64,000 bases of DNA from Chondrus crispus. Its lineage: Eukaryota > Rhodophyta > Florideophyceae > Gigartinales > Gigartinaceae. The notes beneath the pieces were generated by a model. The model was not told the DNA's origin and ran no database searches. It was given only the letters and a program-made list of their open reading frames with translations. Positions within the stretch are counted from its first letter, which is position 1; each line of letters starts with the position of its first letter. The stretch is taken from the NCBI RefSeq assembly GCF_000350225.1, contig NW_005179019.1, positions 62,001 to 126,000 on the forward strand, read 5' to 3'. A program made the position numbers and the translations under genes. Positions 23,656 through 34,164 of this stretch are shown here, piece after piece.

Positions 23656-25352
23656 AAAATCTGCTTGTACTGTTGAAAGAGACCATCGAGCTTCTTCACG
23701 CCCTCATCAGACATGCCGTTGGCACGTGCCTGTTCTACCCGAGAAGCGAGGGCGGCGTCCAGATCTTCCGGGGAATCTTCTCCGAGGTCTATGTAGATGT
23801 CGGAATCTTCCAGCTTGTCTTCCTCAGTACCTCCATGACTGTGGAATGCGCTTCCAAAATCAAGGTTTCTACTTTGTAGTAGACTGTGGATGGAGCCGCC
23901 CGATGCAGCATCAACACGTCTCTGCTTTTCCAAAAGTTGAGGCACATCAACAGAGCCTTTGAAGCGTTCCGTGGCTGCGGCAAGCAAGACGCGATTGTCA
24001 AGTCCTAGGGCTCGTAGGACATGTCTGCTAACCAACACGTGACCAACCGGCTTGTCGCTGACCAGCCATTGAACGCCACGAAGAGAAAGATTGGTTCCAT
24101 GGCGGATAGGAAGAAGAACACTGGCGGTAACCTTGCGACTGCAAGGCAGGGACGGAGCAGACTTGTCGACAGTCTCATAGTAGACAGTACGTTCCAGATC
24201 GATGATCTTCAGACCAGGATTGGAACTTAATATCTGAGAGAGGATCTGAGGCGGTAGAACGTTGGCGTCAGATCCTTGGTCTGCCATGACTGTTGTCTCT
24301 ACAGCGCCACTGCAGAAAGTTGCAGAAAAGAGTGAGGAGTGATCCTCAACGTCTTGGGAACCGAGACGTCCTACAGTCCCTTTCGATCTCTTCGATTCGC
24401 GATACGCGGCAAGTAGGCGTTGCTTCTCCTCAGCGGATGTTGTCTCGCACTCGTTTAGAAAATGTTTCTGATTGCACTTCTTGTTCAGGCAGTCTGGACG
24501 CCATCGTTTCTTGGATGCGGGATCGGAAATGTTGCGCTTGTCCTTCTGCGAACCAGGAGAAAACTTGTTCTGATTTACATTGCCCTTGTTCCGGTTACTT
24601 GAACCGCGGCGATTGACAGAAGATTTACCCGAGCCAGAAGTTTTTTCTGGAATGTCGATGTCAGAGTCAGAGTTATTAGACTCGTCAAAGTTACTGGCAG
24701 CATCATGCCTGTCGAGGGCACGCGCCTCCTTGGCGGTCTCCCTCATGAACAACTGATAGTCCTTCGTGAACTCCTCCTTTCGAAGCTTAAGCGTCAGCTT
24801 CATACGTTTTCGAAGCTGCAAATGAGTGATCCTTTTCAGGATGTGGCCTATTGCCAACTTCGGTTGCATCGATATGAACTTAGAGTAGCCTAGGTCTTCC
24901 AACGTCGTTGCATAGTGTAAGCCCAGTTTCCAAATTTGCATCTCCAACGTCTTTACGCTCTTGTCCATGCGTATCTTGGAGATATCTTTCTCAATTTGTG
25001 CTAAGTCATAGTCTTCCGGGTTGACCTTGGCGCGCTCCTCAATACAAGCCTTGAGGTGATCCTCCGTGATATCATCTACGGAAGACACAGGAACCCATTG
25101 GGCGGTGACAAACATCTCCAGAACGGGATTCTGGATAGAATTTCGGTAAGAAGTAGCAGGAATAGTGGTGCCCTGTTCACTGCTCTTTTCGGTGACGCGG
25201 CGCTCGTATATCTCACGCTTCTGTTTGAAAGAAACAAATTCTTCGGTCGATATTCCCGTGAGTCTTGGAGCTTCCAGCGTCTCAGCAATTGTCTGACGGA
25301 CTTGAGCTGAATTTGCCGAAGCATCTGTCCTTCTCGTAGCACGTGGCGGCAT
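23649..25352 (-). CDS. Ty3-B Gag-protease
   Basis: Starts at the ATG at 25352 (MPPRATRRTDAS); 567 residues. The first 330 residues are a helical, charged Gag. A single zinc knuckle CLNKKCNQKHFLNEC (C-x4-C-x3-H-x4-C) follows a basic Ser/Asn-rich linker. After it comes a retropepsin-like region with MADQGSDANVLPP, where the usual DTG/DSG is DQG. The C-terminus (GMSDEGVKKLDGLFQQYKQIFD) leads towards RT but stops at 23649, where pol lies in the -1 frame. The protease motif variant is seen directly; whether it is active is unknown. Confidence 0.85.
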   Translation of the reverse strand: MPPRATRRTDASANSAQVRQTIAETLEAPRLTGISTEEFVSFKQKREIYERRVTEKSSEQGTTIPATSYRNSIQNPVLEMFVTAQWVPVSSVDDITEDHLKACIEERAKVNPEDYDLAQIEKDISKIRMDKSVKTLEMQIWKLGLHYATTLEDLGYSKFISMQPKLAIGHILKRITHLQLRKRMKLTLKLRKEEFTKDYQLFMRETAKEARALDRHDAASNFDESNNSDSDIDIPEKTSGSGKSSVNRRGSSNRNKGNVNQNKFSPGSQKDKRNISDPASKKRWRPDCLNKKCNQKHFLNECETTSAEEKQRLLAAYRESKRSKGTVGRLGSQDVEDHSSLFSATFCSGAVETTVMADQGSDANVLPPQILSQILSSNPGLKIIDLERTVYYETVDKSAPSLPCSRKVTASVLLPIRHGTNLSLRGVQWLVSDKPVGHVLVSRHVLRALGLDNRVLLAAATERFKGSVDVPQLLEKQRRVDAASGGSIHSLLQSRNLDFGSAFHSHGGTEEDKLEDSDIYIDLGEDSPEDLDAALASRVEQARANGMSDEGVKKLDGLFQQYKQIFD

Positions 25353-25411
25353 GATAGATTGATATCCCACACTTTAGCGGTAACAAGCTCCTCGCGCGAA
25401 AGAGTAATTAC

Positions 25412-25949
25412 TGTAACAACTTGTGGGTTGTCGCTATTGCGTAGGCGTGATAGGTAGTGCTAGTCGGTAGAGATAAAGGGGAGGAAAATATGTAAGGCAA
25501 AGGGGGCGAAGAGAGGCAATGTCGCTCAGCACGAATGTCATCCGTGTGTGCGATGCCTTTACTCAGACCAGCTTGGTCTGTGGCTAAGTACTACACCGCC
25601 AAGAACTCGCGGCCCGCGAAGTTCATCGGTCCTGCCATTGCGGTCCAAGCCCTGTCCGGAGGACCGCAAAGGGATAGAACCAATTGCTGTGTTCGGACGT
25701 TGTCTGAACCAGGGCAATAATCTGATTTTAGGCGCACTACCGCGTAGTATACAGAATATTATTCCGTATAGTGAATGGTAGTAATTTACCGAGCACATCA
25801 AAGTGAGATCACTCGGTATGAGCGGGAGCTCACCTGCCAATTCAGGCAGCAGATGCGTGTGCTTCACGGTTAGCCACGTTATAGAGGTATCCCGGTTATT
25901 ATGGGTCTAATCCCACGTAGTGGGCGAGCTCAATCAACGAGGTGTTACA
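25412..25949 (-). repeat. Ty3-B 5' LTR
   Basis: 538 bp with TGTAACA/TGTTACA ends. The internal region begins at 25411. No primer-binding site starting with TGG was seen directly inside it. Confidence 0.95.
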
Positions 25950-25953
25950 GTAA

Positions 25954-28900
25954 CCGCGCTGATGTTCGGGAATCATTTCAACTTCCTCGCAAAATTTGCC
26001 TGTTTTCCTTCGCAACCCACAGTTTGTACACTAAAGCATCATTGGCTATTCGCGTGGAAAGCATTGTTCCGATGATACTGACAAGAGGATTCTCAGATAC
26101 GTTTGTTCATGGTGAATGTTCGCAAAGCCCGAGAATATTCATCTACACCACTTTTTACGGCGTTCCACATCACCATTATTTTACGACGAATCATTCGTGC
26201 GGGTGGCGAAGGGCTTCTCCTTGATTCGACCAAATCCTTGAGAGCGAGACTCAGGCTGTAGTAGGATGAAAAAGCTCTGTAAATCAGTGGCATGAGTAGA
26301 CCGAAGCCGTTCATCATATTCCTGAGGAATTCCATGTACTGGACCTCCAGCCCAACTAAATGCAAAACTTTGTACCCGTCGCAAACAAAATGAATATTCT
26401 GTCTTCAACTCTTTGCTAAAAGTGAGCAATGCCACGTAAATTACTTCTCCAATTGCCGTTGACCTGCCCTTTCTTACAGCGTAAAAAACGCTGTCCACAC
26501 GTAAAACAATGGGGTGGTGTATACATTGCATACGATAGGAAACATTTGGGACAACTTTTCGAATTACAGCGTCACTTGAGGATAATATGCCGATATTATC
26601 AACATGCATGACCCCAGGTGCCTGATCCCGAATCGCCTTATCGTGCTCAATTGTCATGTATGCGGTCATTGTTTTGACTTCTATAGCAGCAGGTCGCCTC
26701 ACTCCATCGATATCTGCATAAACACAGATGGCATTGGGGCTGTCGCCAAACATTGCATTCGCTTTCTGACAAAACAGTCCAACGCTCTCTACTCCAAGTA
26801 CTTTAAAACTCCGTTCATATTGTAAAATATATCTTGACGGGTCTGAAACACTGTCCATTTGTCCCGCAAATAGCATCCGTTATGGTTCGACACAAAACTA
26901 GAAATTGCCCTTAGAACGCTGGTTTCGTTGAGCGACCCCTCCTTCATCCCACTTGTAGCAACCAATGGCTTCATCACCCATGAGTCTATTGAAGCCCTTC
27001 GCAATGACTTCATATATTTCTCTTCTTTCAAGTCTAACAAGGCAGTGGCACTAAGTGGCTGGCCCTGTTCAATTATAACGTCCCCCTCCCGTACACTGTC
27101 CCCCAACTGAAGAGCAATTTGGACCAATCGAGATTTCCTTGTTGACGCCGGCTGACCCCTTCCAGCGTCTGACAGTATCTTGCTAATGTCATTTTTCCTC
27201 TTCTGATTTAAACTACTCTCTGTGAGGGCTAGGATATCATCTTTTAGCGACGGGCACGGAACGAAGACAGTCCTGTTATCCTTCATCATTCCGACACAAG
27301 ACAGAACCATGTCCCATTCCTTTTTGACTATATCAGAAGCTGATGTCCGCTCATCTGGTAACCTTCCATATTCTTCAACATCCCTACCATTCATGAACGA
27401 AGCCAAACTTTCGACGTTGTCTGTGAAGCCTTTGGCTGTTTCTCGAAAGAATTGACTCGCAGTCCTGGACGTAAGAGTGAATGCACGAAGCAAAAACCAT
27501 GTAGGATCCTCAGATTGAAAGTAAGTTAAATGTTTGACAGAGTTATAAATGTAGTTGAGATTGACTTCAGGCGAGCTGTTAATGTCGCTTGTGTGGCTAC
27601 TGCCGACGGCAGGAAGCGGGGTAATCGTGTCGTCGTAGAGGGTGGCTAAAGCCCTAATCTTGCATGGGTCGATGTGTCGGCGAAAGTTATCTCTTGGGAC
27701 GAGCGTGTACTCTGTAGAACCAAACATTCTTTCGTTGTTGCTGTAAACAGCAGCTATTCGACCAGAGTAGCATTCCCGGTACACAGTTGCTTCCACTTGC
27801 CTTCTAGCAACGCCCCCACGAACCTTTTGTTTAGCAGAATATACTACTCTGCATCCTTTTTCTGATACCATCAAGCCCTTGGGCCTCTTTCGAATGGGCC
27901 CCTCCCCAAAAACGAAATGGTAGTCGAGAGATCGCTTGTGGGTCCCTAACGCAGACGCACCGAGAGTTTTGATGATGAAATCAATTGTATCCTTGCAATT
28001 GTAACCTCTGTCCGCTGCAAATACTGTATCAGCCATAAGAACTAACGCGCTTTTAGTTGGTTCGCCGTGAAATAACTGGACCAGTCGTAGCCATACATCA
28101 AATAGCTTCTCGTTCGGCCGAGACAGGTGTCCTGCTATAAAGGCTTAAGTGAGGGCAGAACACATGGCGTTACAAACGGGACCGAGCGCTTTGGAAGGAT
28201 TGCTCACTTGCCTGAGATTTGTCAAGAGTGATACAGTACGAGACGAAAGTCTCAGGTGATCACCGTCAAGCGAAATTATTGTAGAGTTCGGAACGTACAA
28301 TAAATTTCGATTGATAGCCGCCAAGTCTTGTTCTAGTTCTGCAATCAGAGAGTTAGCCATGATGGGGCGAGTGGTCCATGTAGAATTATGACTTTCGGTC
28401 CTAGTTCGTTTTCCATTTAAGGCATTAAGGACAGACCAGACTTCCTTATAACGTGATGAGGATATACCAATCTGCAAAAAGCAGTTCTTTCCTTTTGCTG
28501 AACACAGAGTGGTGGCAGGCGCTCCATACGAGGCACAAAGTACGTGAAATATTATGATGCCTAGTAGCTCCTCCACCTCAACCAAATCGTGCCTCCTCAT
28601 GGAAAAGGCACGATTAGCACAAGATCTTACTTTCTCCAGTACACTAAGAGGCAAAAATGCCCTTACCACATCAAGTCTTGACAAAGTAGTTCTGCAGGTC
28701 TCTCCATTTACACTTAGAGAAAAGGTAAATTGTCGTTTCACTGCGTTACTCAATACCTCGGCCTCAATTTTCTTAATCACCTCTCTGACTTCCGAAATGA
28801 AACGTGACTTAATCTCTTTATCAACGTCATCAACAGACACAGAAAACTGGCGAAACAGAGATGAATACACCCAATCTGGTAACCCTGATCGGATTGGAAC

Positions 28901-29982
28901 ACAGCGGCTTTGACTGCGTTGTGCATTTTCAAACAAATTTTTTTCCTCTGGCGGAAAGGCGTTTCCCCAAACAACTCCCTGAATCAGCCTCAGTTTGCCG
29001 ATAATTTACCGTACCTTCGGCAAAGTCGTCTTCCACGTCTTCCTCAATAGCATCATCTACCATAGAAGAAGCAATGTCTTCAATCGCATTCTGAGTAAAC
29101 GAAATTCCACGCATCCCAGGTACGGTTCGGTCTTCAGAAAAACCCATACATCCAGTTTCATTTGTACAGTTGTTGTCCAGTTCGAGGTCAGAGAGATCTT
29201 CACTTCAATTATTGCTGTCTGTATCTAAACAGGCGTCCGTATTTTGCGCTAAGAGCTTCACTTCAGGACATTCTTGCGAGAAGGGGACATCATCAGAGTC
29301 GGAAGTATCTGAAAAAATTGAAGGAACCTGACGTAATCTGGTTTGAGCAAGCACAGATTTCCTCACAGGTCCTTTATCTTCTTCGTGACTAGCACCAAAA
29401 CTAGAAATATTATTCCGCACAGCAAGACGCGTCAAGATGGTAGAATCATTAGAACGGCGTGGGAGAGCAGAGGGTGGAACTTCGGATTGATTTTCCACAC
29501 TCGCAGGGCAAGTGGGACTAGGGAAGTGCAATGATTTTGAGCGAATAGGGATAGAAACGTCCTGATTGCAGCCAAAAAAGTGTGCTGGAGATAAGGTCGG
29601 AGTCGGTTGGACAAAGGATGAGGTCAGGTTGGGGTTTTGAGAATGAGGAAGGTGGAAGTTAGGAAGTGGCGATTCTGAACCGATTGGATCCACAGGAGTG
29701 GATGGACCAAATGGTGAAGGAGCATGTTGAGTTCTCGGACGGGATAGAGGGGAGTTGTGGGGAGGTGTCTGGGGCTGGTCGCACTCTAGCGGGCTGTGGA
29801 AGACCTCCCCATCATCTGCACAGACTATAGATCGTCTCATGAGGGCACGAAGGGGGGGGCAGCGTTGGGAAGTCTCGAGACTGCCGTGCTGTTCCCTGGG
29901 GGTCGCTGGATAGCTGGGAGACGATCGTAATGTTGGTGAACTTTTCTTGGTGATGTCACTAAAATTGTCGGGGACGGTGGTA
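25954..29982 (-). pseudogene. piggyBac-like transposase with inserted YqaJ-like nuclease domain, main part
   Basis: In order: a Ser/Pro-rich N-terminus (29205-29982), an acidic linker, a region ending in ISLDGDHLRLSS (first catalytic Asp, near 28267), VFAADRGYNCKDTIDFI (second Asp, near 27995) followed by GASALGTHKR, the GT-R signature after the second Asp in piggyBac transposases, and WNAVKSGVDEYSRAL (third Asp, near 26140), matching the family's KGGVD motif. Between the second and third Asp lie over 500 residues, far more than usual. Their end (26340-26900) shows GDSPNAI, AAIEVKT and VSYRMQCIHH, the order of a YqaJ-type PD-(D/E)XK nuclease, with Asn where the catalytic Asp is expected. Breaks: TGA at 29205, a frameshift at an A7 run near 28940, TAA at 28145, and a frameshift near 26800. 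Confidence 0.6.
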
Positions 29983-32538
29983 CCTCCATAGCCCCCCAAT
30001 TTGGTCCCCTTTTCAGGAAAATGACTGTAAATGCATCAAAATAGCTTCCAAAACTCTGCAAATATGTCTCATGATAGACCTGAATGAGAGCTTTCAAACA
30101 AGCCTACATTGGCCATGGTTGGAGACCTTTTGCGACGTACCATCGGGCTGTTCGAGCCTGTTTGGCCGAGAGGCCGGTTTGGGATAACTCCCCAATTTGG
30201 TCCCGCGATTTTGTGCAAATTTTTTGGCTATTAGAAAGGGCCGCAAGTGTGTTCGCTGCGTTGTGTGCTGCCGCAGCTTCACCGCCAGTGGGCGCAGACA
30301 GAAAGCCAACAGACGCTGTTCGTCCGGCCGCTTTCGCTGACTGAATGCGCGCGCCCTTCGACGCGGATAACGCCATGCGTTTGGCTGCTCGCATGGCGTC
30401 TTGCTCGTCGCGTTTGTGCTTCTTTCCCGCAGCTTTTCGCTTCCTTTCGACACTCCTTGCGTGCTTCTCGACCTCATCGCGCGCCTTCCGTTTTTTCCGC
30501 TCTTCCCGCTCCTCGTCCTTCCTTTTCTGCTCATCCGATTGACGATCAAGGTTCGCTCGCAACAGGTCAATCGTTTCGCCGCACGTCACGTATCGTGCAG
30601 GCGCTCCGCTAGAAGTCCGCACAGATCCATCCAGCAAGCGCCTGTTTGTCCTTGCCTGGGCTCCACCGTGCGGTGCAGAGCCGATATGTGGAATACGCAA
30701 GGCATTCTGCATGATGGAGTTCGTGGTCTTCTGCCTGGTCAGGAAGATGGCGGCAGATTGCAGCTTTCGTTCGCTTTCGTCATTGCCATCGATAATCTCC
30801 ATCAGCTCCTGCTTGATTTGGGCGTCGGTATTTCGATCGATTTGGGCACAAGGTGCGTTATTATCTTTGGTCGTTTCGTGTGTCCTTTCGCCGTGTTTCT
30901 CACCAAAAATCTTCTGAAACCGGCAATCCATTGGGAACAGTCCGATGGACTCGAAAGACCGTATGATATTCCCACGCTCAAGGGAAAGCCTTTTATGTGC
31001 TTCAACAGCACAGATGAGCTTGCTTTGCGTGTTGCCGGTACCGACTATCCCATTCATCATTAGCGCTTCTTTCGTCTTTGTCACTCAATACGAGATGCGC
31101 CTGTTTGTCTGTTGGTCAGCTCGTTGAAGGAAATGGGAAGTGTGTGCCGGCGCAATGACGACCTCTTGCTTGCGCTCCTTGGCGTCGTCGAGCCAGCGTA
31201 TATCTGTTAAGCTTCGCGAGCTGTGGCCATCGAGGAGAATGACGTAGCGCCTCCCAGTAGATGCGGCAGCCGAATTGCGGTGCACATGCTCCATGAACAA
31301 CGTCATGAGCTCTTTCGTCATACTTCCTTTTTTGTTTGCTATCAAAACGCCTTCGCGGGGAAACCAGCTCTCTTCGCAGTAGGGAGTCAGGTCAACACCA
31401 GCAGCAGCGACTCGGACCTCTGGCAACTCAAGTGATGCTGTCCAACCAGCCATCTTGTAGGTACCAGCAGCAATTATAAACACAGGCGCGATTTCTCCAG
31501 CTGCTGATATCCCAACCACAACCGTGACGTGCTTCCCGCGGCCCGAAGCATATCCATTGCTCCGGCTGGCCTCGTTCTTCGACTTACTGGGATTGAACAC
31601 CTTTTCAGGCTTGCATTTCTCTGAGTTGATATCCGTCTCGTCAGCATTCCAGAGACGGGATGGCATCTCGTAGATGCCCGGGTACTGTTCCTCAACAAGC
31701 TGGAGTGCGGTCTGATATGTTTTCACATGCGAATAGCACTCTGCCGCAAGCTTGGCAAGGTCTTTGCCCCGCAGTTTTCGCTTTGTTATGTCTCTGTTCT
31801 CGGCTCGAAACTTCAGAACAGTGTTGTCGGATGGGAGCCCTTGCAAGAATCCTTTTCTGCCATCACTAGCAACTTGACCCATAATCTCCTTCAACTGGCT
31901 GGTTCCAATGCTGAGACCTCTCACAGAAGCTCTGACGAGAGTCTCAGTAATCATCTTTTGTTTGACCTTGCTCAACACAGATCGGCGCCCCGCCCTATTC
32001 TGACGAGGATTTAGCAGTCGAGCAAGACTATCATTGTCGTTGTTTCTGACGCACTGTATAATTCTAGTCCTAGTAGACCGCGACACACCGGTTCTCGATA
32101 GGGAAAAGGCTTTCGTAGCCCCACTGGCAACGAGCTGGACAAATTCCTCTCGAGCCGCCTTTATGCCTTCATCGCGAACATCTCTCTCTTTCGATGCCCT
32201 GGTCTCCGCCCTCATCGATCCGCGCATTTCTCTAAAGCGACTGTGAGGAGCTCTAAGGCCTTGGAGCTCTCCAAGGCCTTAGAGCTCATCATAGTCCCTC
32301 AAAGAAAATTTTGTTACGCTGAGTTGGGGTCTTCTCCGAAAACGCGCCCTTTTCCGGTGCTCAAAATGCATGTTTCCGCGGGAGAAGCCGGCATTGGCTC
32401 AATGCGTTGGAAAGCTCTAGTCCTCACCTTTAATATAGTGTGGTTTGCGTCACCTGTAGAAGGCGCACACGCGACATAAAAGCTTTTGAAGGAATATGGG
32501 ACCAAATTGGGGGGGCCCAAATTGGGGGGCTATGGAGG
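29983..32538 (-). mobile_element. TA-inserting DNA transposon 1 (pogo/Tigger-like)
   Basis: 2,556 bp flanked by TA on both sides (29981-29982, 32539-32540). Terminal inverted repeats start CCTCCATAGCCCCCCAATTT. The motif CCCCAATTTGGTCCC recurs inside both ends (near 29993 and 30189 on the left; 32497-32528 twice on the right, inverted). TA duplication and the DDE_1 transposase put it in the Tc1/mariner-pogo superfamily. Confidence 0.85.
30104..32227 (-). CDS. pogo/Tigger-like (DDE_1) transposase with internal TGA
   Basis: ATG at 32227 (MRGSMRAETRAS). The first 380 codons hold an N-terminal DNA-binding region and the DDE core: SRLWNADETDIN (first Asp), RRYVILLDGHSSR (second Asp) and APAHTSHFLQRADQQTN (third Asp). 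A single in-frame TGA follows at 31085-31087. The same frame continues for 326 codons with IIRSFESIGLFPMD, the segment that follows the catalytic core in this family, and a Lys/Arg/Ala-rich tail. The transposase up to the TGA holds all three catalytic Asp residues. The homologue at 55.4-57.3 kb shows the same post-core region, so the TGA is a mutation, unless read through. Confidence 0.8.
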
Positions 32539-32540
32539 TA

Positions 32541-33328
32541 GATCTACGAATTTTTTTCACTTTAGAAAAGTGAAATAAAAAATCACTTTATGAGCACCGG
32601 GCTACCTAAATAATGCCCCTGAGTGCCAACTGCATTCCAGTATCCTTACTATCCTTCCCCTCTCAGACGTCCACAATCGCCACATCGACAGAGATTCCTC
32701 CAAATTCCTCTTTCGATAAACTCCAAATCGTTACCGGCTCATCTCCACATTTCACTGGCGCACGGCTGTTCCTCTCACAGTCAGACTGCTCCTTGTCCTC
32801 GTGAATTGGGGCTTTTCTCTATACACTTTGGATGTTAGTTCGAATACATGATCCAATACATACCTCCAAACTTTGTACAGTACGTTTTTCCCGCAGTTCC
32901 AGCAAGGCTCCCTGAATCCCGAACTTTCGTTCAAAGCAGCTCTACAACCGAGCAATTTTCGTCCCTGTCCGGAGATTGCGTAAAACTGTACTGTTCTGTC
33001 GTTCACTCAATCAATTGGCATCCACGCACTACTCTCTTTGAAGTCCATTCGTGACCTCCAAATTCAAAGAAAGGTAGTAGTCTCGTATTGAGACTGGTTG
33101 AGGTTGCCCTCGCAAGGCACCTAAGTCGTGCGCCGGATAATATGAGCTCCATGTCCATGTTCATGTGTTGCTCTGGGAAGAGGGGATCCTCTGCACTGCA
33201 TGAATACACAGTCCAAAGTTATAGTGCATGGCTGTACAGTACCCGAAAAAGAATTACAGTAACTTACTCTGGCAGCAATTTTGCCGTGTTGCATCAGTGT
33301 TTTCGAAAAAAGGCCAGAGATCATTCAT
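32541..33328. other. Unassigned, possibly the 5' end of the piggyBac-like element
   Basis: If the TA transposon is removed, the piggyBac-like N-terminal frame continues for about 20 codons into 32541-32590 before a stop; no start ATG was found. The rest has only short open frames. Terminal repeats were not identified. Confidence 0.4.
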
Positions 33329-33780
33329 CACTAGTGTCTAGACGACCGGCAATTTGCCTCATATGAGGTCAGGCTTGGCCTCATATGAGGCCGGGTTTTT
33401 TTTGCAAAAATGTATACATTAAATCGAAATTTTATAAAATCAGTTTAGACACCATTTCTTTAACCAATATTCCCTCGGTAATAGCTTCCTGCAAAACATC
33501 GGGATAGCAGTTATGAATACACAGAAATACTAAGAATCTAATATAGTTTCAACAATGTGATGATATTTTAAACAGGTGTTTTGGTTTCGAAGATATCAAC
33601 AAAAAACGTTTTGATGTTCTTTAAAAAAGCTTCTTCTTTAGGTATTCTCAAAAAGCCTGGAAAGGACGTGCAGATCTCACCAAGCTTGTCGACAGAATCG
33701 CACTGTCTGCACAGCGCCTCAGGCCGAAAGTGGACTATCGGCGATGTTGTGCTGTAAGGTGGTGTCTCCGTCAGTAGGAA
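33329..33780. repeat. Palindrome-rich repeat, copy D
   Basis: Starts CACTAGTGTCTAGACGACC, the inverse of the right end of copy A. CCTCATATGAGG is at 33357-33368, the 16-base palindrome GGCCTCATATGAGGCC at 33377-33392, then T8, GCAAAAATGTATA and the shared internal blocks up to GACGTGCAGATCTCACCAA (33667). The right end is diverged or lost. Confidence 0.65.
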
Positions 33781-33799
33781 CACGGGCGCCTACTGTTTC

Positions 33800-34140
33800 C
33801 CAAGGAATGTGGAGAGGTTGAGACTATGTTTGCTGCACTACGACCCTAGCTCGTAATGCACAGAATGGATTTCTTGAACCTTTACTGTTGCTGCTGAATA
33901 GTCTACCAAAACGCAGCTGGATGGACGAATAGCTCCCTTATGTATCCTTACCCTATTGCGTACAGAAAGCGCGGATCCACGCGCTTGTTGGAGAATAGCT
34001 CGACCCTTCCGCATAATTTTTAAAGCCGATATAAAACCGTAGCTCTCGTCGCAGGGGTCAAATTGATCCCATCGTCTATTGTGCTGGGTACATGCATCAT
34101 CATGTGTACACGCTGCTCTACGTGTACACATTGCTCTACA
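33800..34140 (-). repeat. Probable 3' LTR of the copia element
   Basis: Follows the copia pol on the minus strand. After a purine-rich AAAAAACCTGGAG the sequence starts TGTAGAGCAATGTGTACACG (right edge 34140) and contains TTTTATATCGGC as a TATA-like element. The distal end could not be fixed, and no matching 5' LTR is present because the upstream end is truncated at 38627. Confidence 0.45.
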
Positions 34141-34164
34141 CTCCAGGTTTTTTGGACGACGAAG

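Larger units (their letters stand above)
20030..25949 (-). mobile_element. Ty3-B LTR retrotransposon, full length, recent
   Basis: 5,920 bp, bounded by two 538-bp LTRs in direct orientation and flanked by GTAA on both sides (20026-20029, 25950-25953). By eye the LTRs differ at two positions (about 99.6% identity), indicating recent insertion. Gag and pol are nearly open, but a frameshift and two in-frame stops are present. It is inserted in a piggyBac-like transposase gene. Confidence 0.95.
19531..29982 (-). mobile_element. piggyBac-like DNA transposon, broken and nested
   Basis: One minus-strand transposase gene can be followed from about 29982 down to 19531 if the Ty3-B insertion (20030-25949 plus one copy of GTAA) is ignored. 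The frame runs straight through the junction (...EHQRGY then AKLRHRIAGV...). A second, TA-inserting transposon (29983-32538) lies at its N-terminal end. The element's own termini were not found. Three or more stops and at least two frameshifts make it inactive. Confidence 0.65.

Noticed and set aside
30401-31063. 220-codon plus-strand frame opposite the transposase tail
   Set aside because: Shadow of the Lys/Arg/Ala-rich minus-strand coding region; no motifs of its own.
31085-31087. TGA as selenocysteine or readthrough in the pogo-like transposase
   Set aside because: No supporting element is visible, the related transposon has many ordinary stop mutations, and single stops are common in this window's elements.
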